From contig JAGQLH010000015.1 of assembly GCA_020429465.1 (NCBI GenBank), forward strand, positions 1 to 19,445: a stretch of 19,445 nucleotides of DNA. Direction: 5' to 3'. The notes below the pieces were generated by a model. It was not told the origin of the DNA, did not search any database, and was given only the letters and a program-made list of their open reading frames with translations. Shown piece after piece: positions 5,937-12,281 of this stretch. Made by a program: the position numbers and the translations under genes. This DNA is from Candidatus Dojkabacteria bacterium (lineage in GTDB: Bacteria > Patescibacteriota > Dojkabacteria > B142 > WJKM01). Each line of letters opens with the position of its first letter. The stretch's first letter is position 1.

Positions 5937-8327
5937 ATGAGTATAGTAAAAAAAACATACCCTATTATTGGAATGCATTGTGCTGCCTGCAAACAACTTA
6001 TTGAAAAAATGGTACGAAAAATAAGTGGGGTGAGCAAGGTATCAGTAAACTATGCATCTGAAAAAATGATTGTAGAGTATGATCCTAATGAAACCACTTT
6101 AGACGAAATTAGCATAGCTGTCTCAAGTGCTGGTAGTTATACCCTTGTGAATAATTCAGAGGGTGAGAGAGTACTAGCATCCCCTCCTGAAGCCAAGAAA
6201 TTGAAGACCTCCTCCGATTTACCGAAAAATTCTAACCACAACCAGGCAGCAGAACTTAAACAAGAAGAATACCGAAGATTAAAGCGTAAAGTACAGATTG
6301 TGTTTATTGGGAGCCTACCTTTCTGGGGACTGATGATAAGCATGTTATTAGAATGGTTTAACCCTGAATATATGAATCCGCTCATGAAGTTAGGTTCAAT
6401 CACATTTAGCACGCTTGATTATAAATTGAACCTTAACCACTTACTCCAATTTTTAATTTCCACACCACTACTTTTCTGGGGTGGTAGACAATTTTTTAGG
6501 AGCGCTTGGTCTGCAGCTAAAGTATGGGCAGCCAATATGGATACACTCATCGTTTTGGGAACGCTCACTGCTTGGATATTTTCAACGTATGTAACATTTT
6601 TTAAATCCCCTTTTCATGAAGTTTTTTATGAAGCAACTGTCTTCATCGTCTTATTTATCCTTGTGGGAAGGCTTCTTGAAGCTCGGGCTAAGCAACAAAC
6701 AAACCAAGCTATTTCAAAATTAATGGCTATACAAGCCAAGGAGGCAACGGTATTGCGAGATGAAAAAGAAATTAAACTACCTATCGACCAAGTGGTACCT
6801 GGAGATGTAGTAGTTGTTAGACCTGGCGAGAAAATACCAGTAGATGGAGAATTACTAAATGGATCCACTACAATCGATGAATCTATGGTAACTGGTGAAT
6901 CACTCCCTGTTGAGCGTACTACTGGAGACACGGTTATTGGCTCTACCATTAATAAAAGTGGCTCCTTTACGTTTAAAGCAACAAAGGTAGGTACAGAGAC
7001 TATGCTTTCTCAAATAATCAAAATGGTAGAAGAGGCTCAATCATCTGAAGCCCCTATACAAAAACTAGCTGATAAGATTTCAAGTATTTTTGTTCCTATT
7101 GTTATTTCTATTTCTTTTATAACTTTTATATTTTGGCTATTTGTAGCTCCTCAATTTGGGTTAGTAGGAAATAATGTTACCGCCTTTGAAGTAGCACTCT
7201 ATGCTGCCGTTACAGTACTTGTTATTGCGTGTCCATGTGCATTAGGACTTGCAACTCCTACTGCGGTAATGGTTGGGACGGGCAATGCTGCACGAAAAGG
7301 AATTCTTGCAAAGAATGCTGAATCACTTGAGATTGCTAATCAAATTGATACTATAGTATTTGATAAAACAGGAACAATTACAAAGGGCGAACCTGAAGTA
7401 ACTGATTTCTTTGTGAGCAAGGATTTACCAGAATTATCAAAATTAGAACTACTTCAGTATGCGTATGTCGTTGAACATAAGTCTGAACACCCACTTTCGA
7501 ATGCGATTGAAATGTATTCACAAAATTTTATCTCTCCAAGTAAAAATAATTTTGAAGTTAAAGAGTTTGAAAATATTGAAGGGAGAGGGGTGACAGCAAC
7601 TATTGGCGCTAAAAAAATTCATATCGGGAACAAAACACTTTTGGAGCAAGAGGGTATCGTTATTACAGATGACTTTTTGAATCAAGCAGAAAAATTTTCT
7701 AAGCTAGGTAAGTCTCTCGTATTCTTAACAATAGATAAGACACTTCATGGCCTATTTGCAATTGCAGATACCATCAAAGAAGACTCAAAACGTGCAATAA
7801 GTAATCTGAAATCCTTAGGAATTACAACAATTATGCTTACTGGTGATAATAAGATAACTGCAGAATTTATTGCTCAACAAGTTGAGATTGATAAAGTGAT
7901 TGCAGATGTCCTTCCTGACGAAAAGCTAGAAGCAATCAAAGCGCTTCAAAATAAAAAATCTTCCACAGTAATCGCCATGGTTGGAGATGGTATTAACGAT
8001 GCACCGGCACTAGCACAAGCAAATATTGGGATTGCAATTGGAACAGGAACTGATATCGCCATAGAATCAGCTGATATTGTATTAGTTCATGGTAATCTAA
8101 CAAAGGTAGTCGAAGCTATAGAAGTATCCCGCAAAACACTCTCTATTATAAAACAGAATCTATTTTGGGCATTTGGGTACAACATAATAAGCATTCCAAT
8201 TGCTACAGGCATCCTGTATCCGTTTTTCGGCATACTTTTATCTCCGATCATAGCTAGTGGAGCAATGGCCTTCAGTAGTGTGAGTGTTGTCCTCAATAGC
8301 TTGAGACTAAAGGTATTTTCAAGATAG
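5937..8327 (+). CDS. copA: Cu(I)-exporting P1B-type ATPase CopA
   Basis: This 796-residue P-type ATPase pumps Cu(I) out of the cytoplasm using ATP. It has one N-terminal HMA domain with GMHCAAC (Cys15, Cys18), two leading helices typical of P1B pumps, TGES of the actuator domain (319-322), the transport motif CPC (432-434), the phosphorylation site DKTGT with Asp476, the P1B His-Pro pair SEHP (His518, Pro519), and the hinge GDGINDAP (Asp684, Asp688). The last helix contains MAFSSVSVVLNSLRL, matching the Cu(I) site of P1B-1 pumps (Met and Ser). The length is normal and no break is seen. It is the last gene of the operon. Its stop codon is part of a terminator-like hairpin. A linker of about 60 residues between the HMA domain and the first helix is Lys/Glu/Ser-rich. 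Confidence 0.95.
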   Translation: MSIVKKTYPIIGMHCAACKQLIEKMVRKISGVSKVSVNYASEKMIVEYDPNETTLDEISIAVSSAGSYTLVNNSEGERVLASPPEAKKLKTSSDLPKNSNHNQAAELKQEEYRRLKRKVQIVFIGSLPFWGLMISMLLEWFNPEYMNPLMKLGSITFSTLDYKLNLNHLLQFLISTPLLFWGGRQFFRSAWSAAKVWAANMDTLIVLGTLTAWIFSTYVTFFKSPFHEVFYEATVFIVLFILVGRLLEARAKQQTNQAISKLMAIQAKEATVLRDEKEIKLPIDQVVPGDVVVVRPGEKIPVDGELLNGSTTIDESMVTGESLPVERTTGDTVIGSTINKSGSFTFKATKVGTETMLSQIIKMVEEAQSSEAPIQKLADKISSIFVPIVISISFITFIFWLFVAPQFGLVGNNVTAFEVALYAAVTVLVIACPCALGLATPTAVMVGTGNAARKGILAKNAESLEIANQIDTIVFDKTGTITKGEPEVTDFFVSKDLPELSKLELLQYAYVVEHKSEHPLSNAIEMYSQNFISPSKNNFEVKEFENIEGRGVTATIGAKKIHIGNKTLLEQEGIVITDDFLNQAEKFSKLGKSLVFLTIDKTLHGLFAIADTIKEDSKRAISNLKSLGITTIMLTGDNKITAEFIAQQVEIDKVIADVLPDEKLEAIKALQNKKSSTVIAMVGDGINDAPALAQANIGIAIGTGTDIAIESADIVLVHGNLTKVVEAIEVSRKTLSIIKQNLFWAFGYNIISIPIATGILYPFFGILLSPIIASGAMAFSSVSVVLNSLRLKVFSR

Positions 8328-8347
8328 GAATAAATTCCTAGTTTTTT
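8325..8347 (+). terminator. Terminator of the copper operon
   Basis: TAGGAA at 8325-8330 and TTCCTA at 8335-8340 pair around a TAAA loop and are followed by GTTTTTT, a small intrinsic terminator for the plus strand. The left arm begins with the copA stop codon. The right arm ends with the stop codon of the convergent small membrane gene. On the minus strand no T-run follows. Confidence 0.55.
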
Positions 8348-8496
8348 CGCTTTTCAAACTTTTCTTCGTTACTCTTATTTATCTGGTGCACTACAACCCA
8401 CACCAAAGCACCAACTACCCCAAGTGCAATCAATGCTTGGAAACCACAAACGAAAATTGTCATGAGCATACTAATTGCATCTCCTGTTGCTTCCAT
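8338..8496 (-). CDS. Small single-span membrane protein, 52 residues
   Basis: A 52-residue open frame runs from ATG at 8496 to TAG at 8338. Residues 9-38 are hydrophobic and would form one membrane helix (IFVCGFQALIALGVVGALVW lies in it). They are followed by a hydrophilic tail, HQINKSNEEKFEKRKN, rich in Lys and Glu, so the likely topology is N-out, C-in. I recognise no family. It starts 18 bases after the stop of the YbjQ-family gene on the same strand and could be co-transcribed with it. Its stop lies 10 bases from that of copA. The coding signal is the clean membrane/charged-tail composition. Confidence 0.55.
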   Translation of the reverse strand: MEATGDAISMLMTIFVCGFQALIALGVVGALVWVVVHQINKSNEEKFEKRKN

Positions 8497-8514
8497 TACT
8501 TTACAATTTGAGAA

Positions 8515-8826
8515 TTAAAACTTTACAGCTGTACCGTATGCTAGGATTTCTGCACTTCCTTGCATTACTGCAGATGTTGTGAATCGAACCCCAACTACTG
8601 CATCTGCCCCAATCTCTTCAGCATCCTGGATAAGCCTCTCTAGGGCTTGTTCTCGTGCATCAGCGAGTAAGCGTGTGTATTCAGAAATTTCTCCCCCCAC
8701 AATATTTTTTAGACTAGCGAAAAAATCACTTCCAAAATTCTTTGCACGAACTGTACTTCCTCGAACAATTCCAAGTGTCTCTTTAATCTCTTTGCCTGCA
8801 ATGGTTTCTGTGTTTGCGATTAACAT
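8515..8826 (-). CDS. YbjQ/UPF0145-family protein
   Basis: This 103-residue protein has the pattern of the YbjQ (UPF0145, 'heavy-metal-binding domain') family: IAGKEIKETLGIVRGSTVRAKNFG (split over residues 8-31), a helix with AREQALERLIQDAEEIGADAVVGVRF, and the final strand EILAYGTAVKF. Members form pentamers and their function is not established. The ATG at 8826 is preferred over one at 8862 because an extended -10 (TGGTATACT, with TATACT at 8858-8853) lies between them and would start the transcript about 20 bases before 8826. The neighbours are a small membrane protein downstream and an SGNH hydrolase gene 52 bases upstream on the same strand. Proximity to the copper operon is suggestive but the genes are convergent, so metal binding is not shown. 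Confidence 0.8.
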   Translation of the reverse strand: MLIANTETIAGKEIKETLGIVRGSTVRAKNFGSDFFASLKNIVGGEISEYTRLLADAREQALERLIQDAEEIGADAVVGVRFTTSAVMQGSAEILAYGTAVKF

Positions 8827-8852
8827 ACTAGATAGATAATAGGTAATAACAA

Positions 8853-8861
8853 AGTATACCA
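8853..8861 (-). promoter_or_regulatory. Extended -10 promoter of the YbjQ-family gene
   Basis: On the minus strand the sequence reads TGGTATACT, with TATACT at 8858-8853. This predicts a transcript start near 8846 and a leader of about 20 bases to the ATG at 8826. No clear -35 is visible, in keeping with an extended -10 promoter. Confidence 0.45.
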
Positions 8862-8878
8862 TGTGTAGTGACAGAAAA

Positions 8879-9640
8879 TTATTCCGTATCCTTCACAGCT
8901 AAAACTCCATTCATCACTTCACACACCCTCTCCGCAGCCAACCCATACCCTTTATCATTCACATGTACTCTATCTTCTGCAAAATATTCACGAGGATTAG
9001 CTGCTACGGTACTTTCAACTGCCTCCCAAGATATTACATGTACATTACAATATTCTTCTGACATTTTACGTATAAACATATTTAAATTCTCTGCGCGCAA
9101 AGCCATCAAAGTACTTGCTACAGGTGGAAATGCAGGTATTTTCCTAAAATCTTGTATTTCACCTATGAAAATTTGTGTTTTTTGATTCATATCCTGAATA
9201 AATTTTTCAATAACTTGCTTACTTCTTTGCATATTACCTAATTGAATACAATCATTTGCCCCCAGCCAGAATAGTATTATGTCGGGGCTAATTTCATGGA
9301 TAGTGAAATATCTCATCTGATCATCAAACGTTGATAATTTTGATCCCGAGAGCGATAGATTATAAAGTGTAACTTTGTGCTCCTGTGCTAAAAACCGAGC
9401 TGTATGCATTGCAATCCCTTTTTCATACGTCCCAAATTCACTTACCATACTACTATCCCCAAATACTACATAGGTAAGCTCTTTTCCAGTTGAGCCAAAT
9501 GTTACTGGCTGCCAAGAAATAGGTTTTAGGCGTGAAGAATAGATAAGTCGTTCCACAACCAGCCGAAGCATGATGACTAATTCAACAATAAGCCACGAAG
9601 TGGAAAGAAAGAAGAGTATAAACAGAAGTACAATTACCAC
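8879..9640 (-). CDS. Membrane-anchored SGNH/GDSL-family hydrolase
   Basis: This 253-residue esterase/lipase-like enzyme has an N-terminal membrane anchor (residues 1-27). SGNH blocks are visible: block I VVFGDSS with nucleophile Ser63 (GDSS in place of GDSL), block II NLSLSGS with Gly99, block III WLGAND with Asn129, and block V DRVHVND with Asp223 and His226. All four catalytic or oxyanion residues are present, so it should be active, probably outside the membrane on lipid, glycan or acyl substrates. The start is GTG at 9640; an in-frame TGA two codons upstream prevents a longer protein, and using the first downstream ATG (9571) would lose the anchor. A TATAAT at 9672-9667 gives a leader of about 20 bases. 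It is divergent from the 383-residue gene. Confidence 0.8.
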   Translation of the reverse strand: MVIVLLFILFFLSTSWLIVELVIMLRLVVERLIYSSRLKPISWQPVTFGSTGKELTYVVFGDSSMVSEFGTYEKGIAMHTARFLAQEHKVTLYNLSLSGSKLSTFDDQMRYFTIHEISPDIILFWLGANDCIQLGNMQRSKQVIEKFIQDMNQKTQIFIGEIQDFRKIPAFPPVASTLMALRAENLNMFIRKMSEEYCNVHVISWEAVESTVAANPREYFAEDRVHVNDKGYGLAAERVCEVMNGVLAVKDTE

Positions 9641-9666
9641 GACTCAAATCTAAAAGATGATAGGTG

Positions 9667-9672
9667 ATTATA
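9667..9672 (-). promoter_or_regulatory. -10 box of the SGNH hydrolase gene
   Basis: A perfect TATAAT on the minus strand lies 26 bases upstream of the GTG start at 9640, giving a leader of about 20 bases. It supports the GTG start that keeps the membrane anchor. Confidence 0.45.
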
Positions 9673-9700
9673 CTGCAGATTAATAGGCAGGAACTAGGAC

Positions 9701-9740
9701 TTTACTGATTATGTATATGTTAGGTATAATAGCCTATAAT
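9701..9740 (+). promoter_or_regulatory. Double -10 promoter of the 383-residue gene
   Basis: TTTACT at 9701-9706 is followed after 18 bases by TATAAT at 9725-9730, and a second TATAAT stands at 9735-9740. The two would start transcripts about 18 and 8 bases before the ATG at 9755. No Shine-Dalgarno is present. Confidence 0.55.
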
Positions 9741-9754
9741 ATTCTTATATCTAC

Positions 9755-10906
9755 ATGGGAACATATACAGAACAACTACCGGGTCCGGGTGGACCAGAAA
9801 GGGGAAGATTATTGATAGTATTGATGGGTCTTGGTACTCTAACTGGAGGAGGATCGGCAATTTATCAGTTAGTAAAACCTTTTTTCAATCAAAGCAATAG
9901 TACCCAATCTGGTGGTTACGAAACATCAACATCGACGACTAATTTTTCTGGGGAAGGATTAATTTCGCCAGACCCATCACCTAATCTACATGTTTCACAG
10001 TTCATAGCACATAAAGATGGACAGACAGTTTTAGGAAATCCAATTAATGACTTAGAATCATATGGTTTACAAGATATGGCAGATTACTTAAACCTTATTC
10101 AAGATCTTGGCCTCAGAGATGGTGTAAACCACGATATCGTTGTAACCCCTATAGTAGATTTAGAGGAAGGTAATCACTCACTACATGTTTATGGGGCTAG
10201 TGGATTTGCAGACCTATATATAAATATTCCGAATTACACTCAAATTCCACAACTCACCGAATTACAACAAAGACTAGAAATTCTTTTCCACACTGAAAAT
10301 CCTATTGGTGGAATTCCAGGTGAGATTTTTAGACCTGGGATTACTAATCAGGAACTTATAAATCTTATTCCGGGTGCAGGGTTTGCTGACAATAATGGCT
10401 ATAAAATAGTCTTCCCAGGACTAAAATCTGGACAGCCAATTACTGCGAGGGTAGGAATCGATGAGATTAGTATTCTCAAACCAAACACACCCGTTCATTT
10501 TATGGCTCAAATTGAAGGAGGTGTTGCAAGTCCTTCTGTATTGAAGCTTGCGATACGTACGAATGATATAGATGGAAATAGAGACGAAGATTTCTATGCA
10601 GGTAAACTTATAGACCATTCAATTACACACTTTGGTGGTCCGCAAGCGATCGACTTCTGGCAAGGGCAGTGGGCTCATGATTCTATCAATCAGCAACATA
10701 TAAGACATGTCCTTGGAATTACAGACTCATTTAATATAATGCCACATCAAAATGTCTTGAATTTACTGAATTCAACAGAAGGTATACAAGCAATACAATC
10801 TACCTGGTCTGCTCAAAAAGCTGCACAACATGGATTCACAGGAATACATAGCATTGACTTCACTCCAGGAAATATTGGTATTCGTGTTCACTTTGTGAAA
10901 CCCTAA
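9755..10906 (+). CDS. Membrane-anchored protein of unknown function, 383 residues
   Basis: I recognise no family. A short Pro/Gly-rich N-terminus (GPGGPERGR) precedes one hydrophobic segment (about 18-42) with a GGGS turn. A Ser/Thr/Asn-rich linker (about 46-75) follows, then a domain of about 300 residues that should lie outside the cell. That domain has short repeated features: DLGLRDGVNHDIVVTPIVDLEEGNHSLHVYG (across 118-148), Pro/Gly/Ile loops (NPIGGIPGEIFRPGI), and a C-terminal strand-like end GIHSIDFTPGNIGIRVHFV. The composition is even and typical of a folded beta-rich domain. There are no cysteines, so disulfides are excluded. No catalytic motif is visible. It is divergent from the SGNH hydrolase and is followed after 19 bases by the ATP-grasp relic. 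Confidence 0.6.
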   Translation: MGTYTEQLPGPGGPERGRLLIVLMGLGTLTGGGSAIYQLVKPFFNQSNSTQSGGYETSTSTTNFSGEGLISPDPSPNLHVSQFIAHKDGQTVLGNPINDLESYGLQDMADYLNLIQDLGLRDGVNHDIVVTPIVDLEEGNHSLHVYGASGFADLYINIPNYTQIPQLTELQQRLEILFHTENPIGGIPGEIFRPGITNQELINLIPGAGFADNNGYKIVFPGLKSGQPITARVGIDEISILKPNTPVHFMAQIEGGVASPSVLKLAIRTNDIDGNRDEDFYAGKLIDHSITHFGGPQAIDFWQGQWAHDSINQQHIRHVLGITDSFNIMPHQNVLNLLNSTEGIQAIQSTWSAQKAAQHGFTGIHSIDFTPGNIGIRVHFVKP

Positions 10907-10925
10907 TAAACTTGTCATAACTAAA

Positions 10926-11111
10926 ATGAGGTATACTTATTGCACACTATTTGTTGCAATTGATATGGCTGTCACACCTAAAGGAGAATATATATTCTTT
11001 GAAATCAACCCCAACGGTCAGTACTTATGGATTGAAGAGATGGCAGAACTACCTATTTCAGAGGCAATTGCAGAACTACTAACAAACCCAGAAAAAAATA
11101 AATTAAATTAA
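10926..11111 (+). pseudogene. 3' relic of an ATP-grasp peptide-ligase-like gene
   Basis: Residues 10-55 of this 61-residue frame match the very end of ATP-grasp ligases of the MvdC/MvdD (RiPP maturase) or RimK-like kind: FVAIDMAVTPKGEYIFFEINPNGQ, then WIEEM, then LPISEAIAELL. The Glu and Asn of the metal-binding EINPNG are kept. Everything upstream (the pre-ATP-grasp and ATP-binding parts, some 250 residues) is missing; the preceding gene ends only 19 bases earlier, and the frame is closed upstream by a TGA at 10896. The first nine residues do not fit the family. It is therefore best read as the remnant of a deleted gene. A functional small protein cannot be excluded but is unlikely. Confidence 0.55.
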
Positions 11112-11231
11112 ATACTGTCTTTATCCTTCTAATTTTAAATTCACATAACTACCTCACTTGAAGATAATATCGTAAATATTTATATTCCATAACATAACTG
11201 CTAAGATGGGATAGATTTAATTTAAAAGAGA

Positions 11232-11290
11232 TCCCTGTCTGCCGATTTATCTGCCGAAGGAAGACAGGCAGGCTGAAAAAAGTTCAGGAC
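11232..11290 (+). repeat. Hairpin repeat, copy 1 (upstream of tspO)
   Basis: The first 25 bases (11232-11256) are identical to 11775-11799. They contain CTGCCG twice and CCTGTCT (11234-11240), which pairs with AGACAGG (11262-11268). A second hairpin, CTGAA (11273-11277) with TTCAG (11283-11287), follows. It is more GC-rich than its surroundings and ends about ten bases before the tspO ATG. Confidence 0.7.
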
Positions 11291-11299
11291 GACCTCATT

Positions 11300-11698
11300 A
11301 TGATGGAACGTGAGTGGTACGCACAATTAATTCGCCCAGAATGGGCACCACCTGCTTGGCTATTCGGTCCAGTCTGGACTGTTCTTTATACTATAATCTT
11401 CATTACATTTGGCTGGGTTGCATACAAATACCTCAAAAAGCAATTAGATTTTTCTACAGTACTCCCATTTATACTCAATTTATTTTTCAATGCTCTATTC
11501 TCACCTATTCAATTCGGGCTCCAGAATAACTTCCTAGCAATGATAGATATTTTTCTAGTTCTTGGAACAATAATTTGGATGTTTTTTGTGATCTGGAAGA
11601 AAAATAAATGGATTGTCTATGCAAATATCCCTTATTTACTTTGGGTAAGTTTCGCAACCGTATTGCAAGTAACGATTACCATTTTGAACTGGGGATAA
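11300..11698 (+). CDS. tspO: TspO/MBR-family membrane protein, short
   Basis: This 132-residue integral membrane protein belongs to the tryptophan-rich sensory/translocator (TspO/peripheral benzodiazepine receptor) family, whose members bind porphyrins and lipids. The family signature is clear: WYAQLIRPEWAPPAWLFGPV (5-25 region), WTVLY, then LNLFFNALFSPIQFG and PYLLWVSFATVL near the end. Typical members have five helices and about 150-170 residues. Here the frame starts at the loop that normally follows helix 1, leaving four helices. The frame upstream is open only over the repeat and encodes no membrane helix. It is either a naturally short form or one cut at its 5' end by the repeat. A second ATG follows the first directly. 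The gene is flanked on both sides by copies of the same repeat. Confidence 0.82.
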   Translation: MMEREWYAQLIRPEWAPPAWLFGPVWTVLYTIIFITFGWVAYKYLKKQLDFSTVLPFILNLFFNALFSPIQFGLQNNFLAMIDIFLVLGTIIWMFFVIWKKNKWIVYANIPYLLWVSFATVLQVTITILNWG

Positions 11699-11774
11699 AA
11701 ACTCCCGCAATATATCTATGGTAGATCCTTTTTACCTTGAGATCAGTTTTTCCTAAAATCCAACCCAAGTAGAC

Positions 11775-11848
11775 TCCCTGTCTGCCGATTTATCTGCCGG
11801 AGTTTATGCTTGTCCGAAGCCAGACGAGCTGAACTTGATTCAGTGTAA
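11775..11848 (+). repeat. Hairpin repeat, copy 2 (downstream of tspO)
   Basis: It shares 25 identical bases with copy 1 (11775-11799) and then diverges, but keeps the same two-hairpin plan: GTCTG (11780-11784) with CAGAC (11821-11825), then CTGAA (11829-11833) with TTCAG (11839-11843). The loop and middle differ in sequence and length. It lies between the convergent tspO and fur-like genes. Confidence 0.7.
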
Positions 11849-11865
11849 GAATGACATATAGTGAT

Positions 11866-12207
11866 TTAAGAACACTTTCCCTTTACCTTCAGTTCCACAG
11901 AGTTAACATCAAACCCTTGTAAATGAAGAAGATTCTGAAGTGATTGTTCATCTACAGCAAAATGATATACCTTTCCACAATCATCACAGATTGCATGGTG
12001 GTGGTGATCTCGAATGAATTCGTAATGCACTTCATCTTTAGAAATCTGTAATTCACGTACTAGCCCCTCTTCTACAAATAAGTTGAGATTTCTATACACA
12101 GTAGCAAGATCTATTTCAGAAACTTTACGGTGCAACTCCTGTGCGGTTAGAACCTCTCCCTTTTCGAGTTCAGTAAGTAATATTTTTCTATTTTTTGTAA
12201 GTCTCAT
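11866..12207 (-). CDS. Fur/Zur-family metal-dependent regulator
   Basis: This 113-residue repressor of the Fur superfamily has a winged helix-turn-helix (about 1-60, with DLATVYRNLNLFVEEGLV), followed by the dimer/metal domain with DHHHHAICDDCGKV (His68-71, Cys74, Cys77) and FAVDE. The structural zinc site normally uses two CxxC pairs. Here the second pair is reduced to one cysteine, because the protein ends KGKCS. The N-terminus is also about 15-20 residues shorter than usual. The start is ATG at 12207, directly behind an inverted repeat. Divergence from a ZIP transporter suggests a zinc (Zur) or iron regulator that controls both genes; which metal cannot be read from the sequence. Confidence 0.82.
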   Translation of the reverse strand: MRLTKNRKILLTELEKGEVLTAQELHRKVSEIDLATVYRNLNLFVEEGLVRELQISKDEVHYEFIRDHHHHAICDDCGKVYHFAVDEQSLQNLLHLQGFDVNSVELKVKGKCS

Positions 12208-12208
12208 T

Positions 12209-12252
12209 GCAAATGGTTTGCAAAAATGATATAGTAACGCGAATCATTTGCA
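12209..12252. promoter_or_regulatory. Operator-like inverted repeats between fur-like and ZIP genes
   Basis: GCAAA-TGG-TTTGC at 12209-12221 is a perfect palindrome touching the regulator's start codon. TGCAAAAATGAT (12219-12230) and ATCATTTGCA (12243-12252) form a second, near-perfect inverted repeat. Both share the GCAAA/TTTGC half-site. They lie over the likely -10 regions of both divergent genes (TATACT at 12254-12259 for the transporter), as expected for an autoregulated Fur/Zur site. Confidence 0.5.
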
Positions 12253-12281
12253 TTATACTACTTATTATAACCATAAAACAA

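Noticed and set aside
6137..8296. Open frames on the minus strand inside copA
   Set aside because: Antisense shadows of a fully conserved ATPase.
9755..11111. The 383-residue gene as the precursor or partner of an active RiPP pathway with the ATP-grasp fragment
   Set aside because: The protein is far too long and anchored to be a precursor, and the ligase is only a C-terminal remnant.
11232..11848. tspO as the cargo of a composite transposon between direct repeats
   Set aside because: The repeats are short, hairpin-like and diverged; there is no transposase, terminal inverted repeat or target duplication.
12207..12281. 25-codon N-terminal extension of the ZIP transporter
   Set aside because: It crosses the operator and the likely promoter, so the start at 12282 is more plausible.
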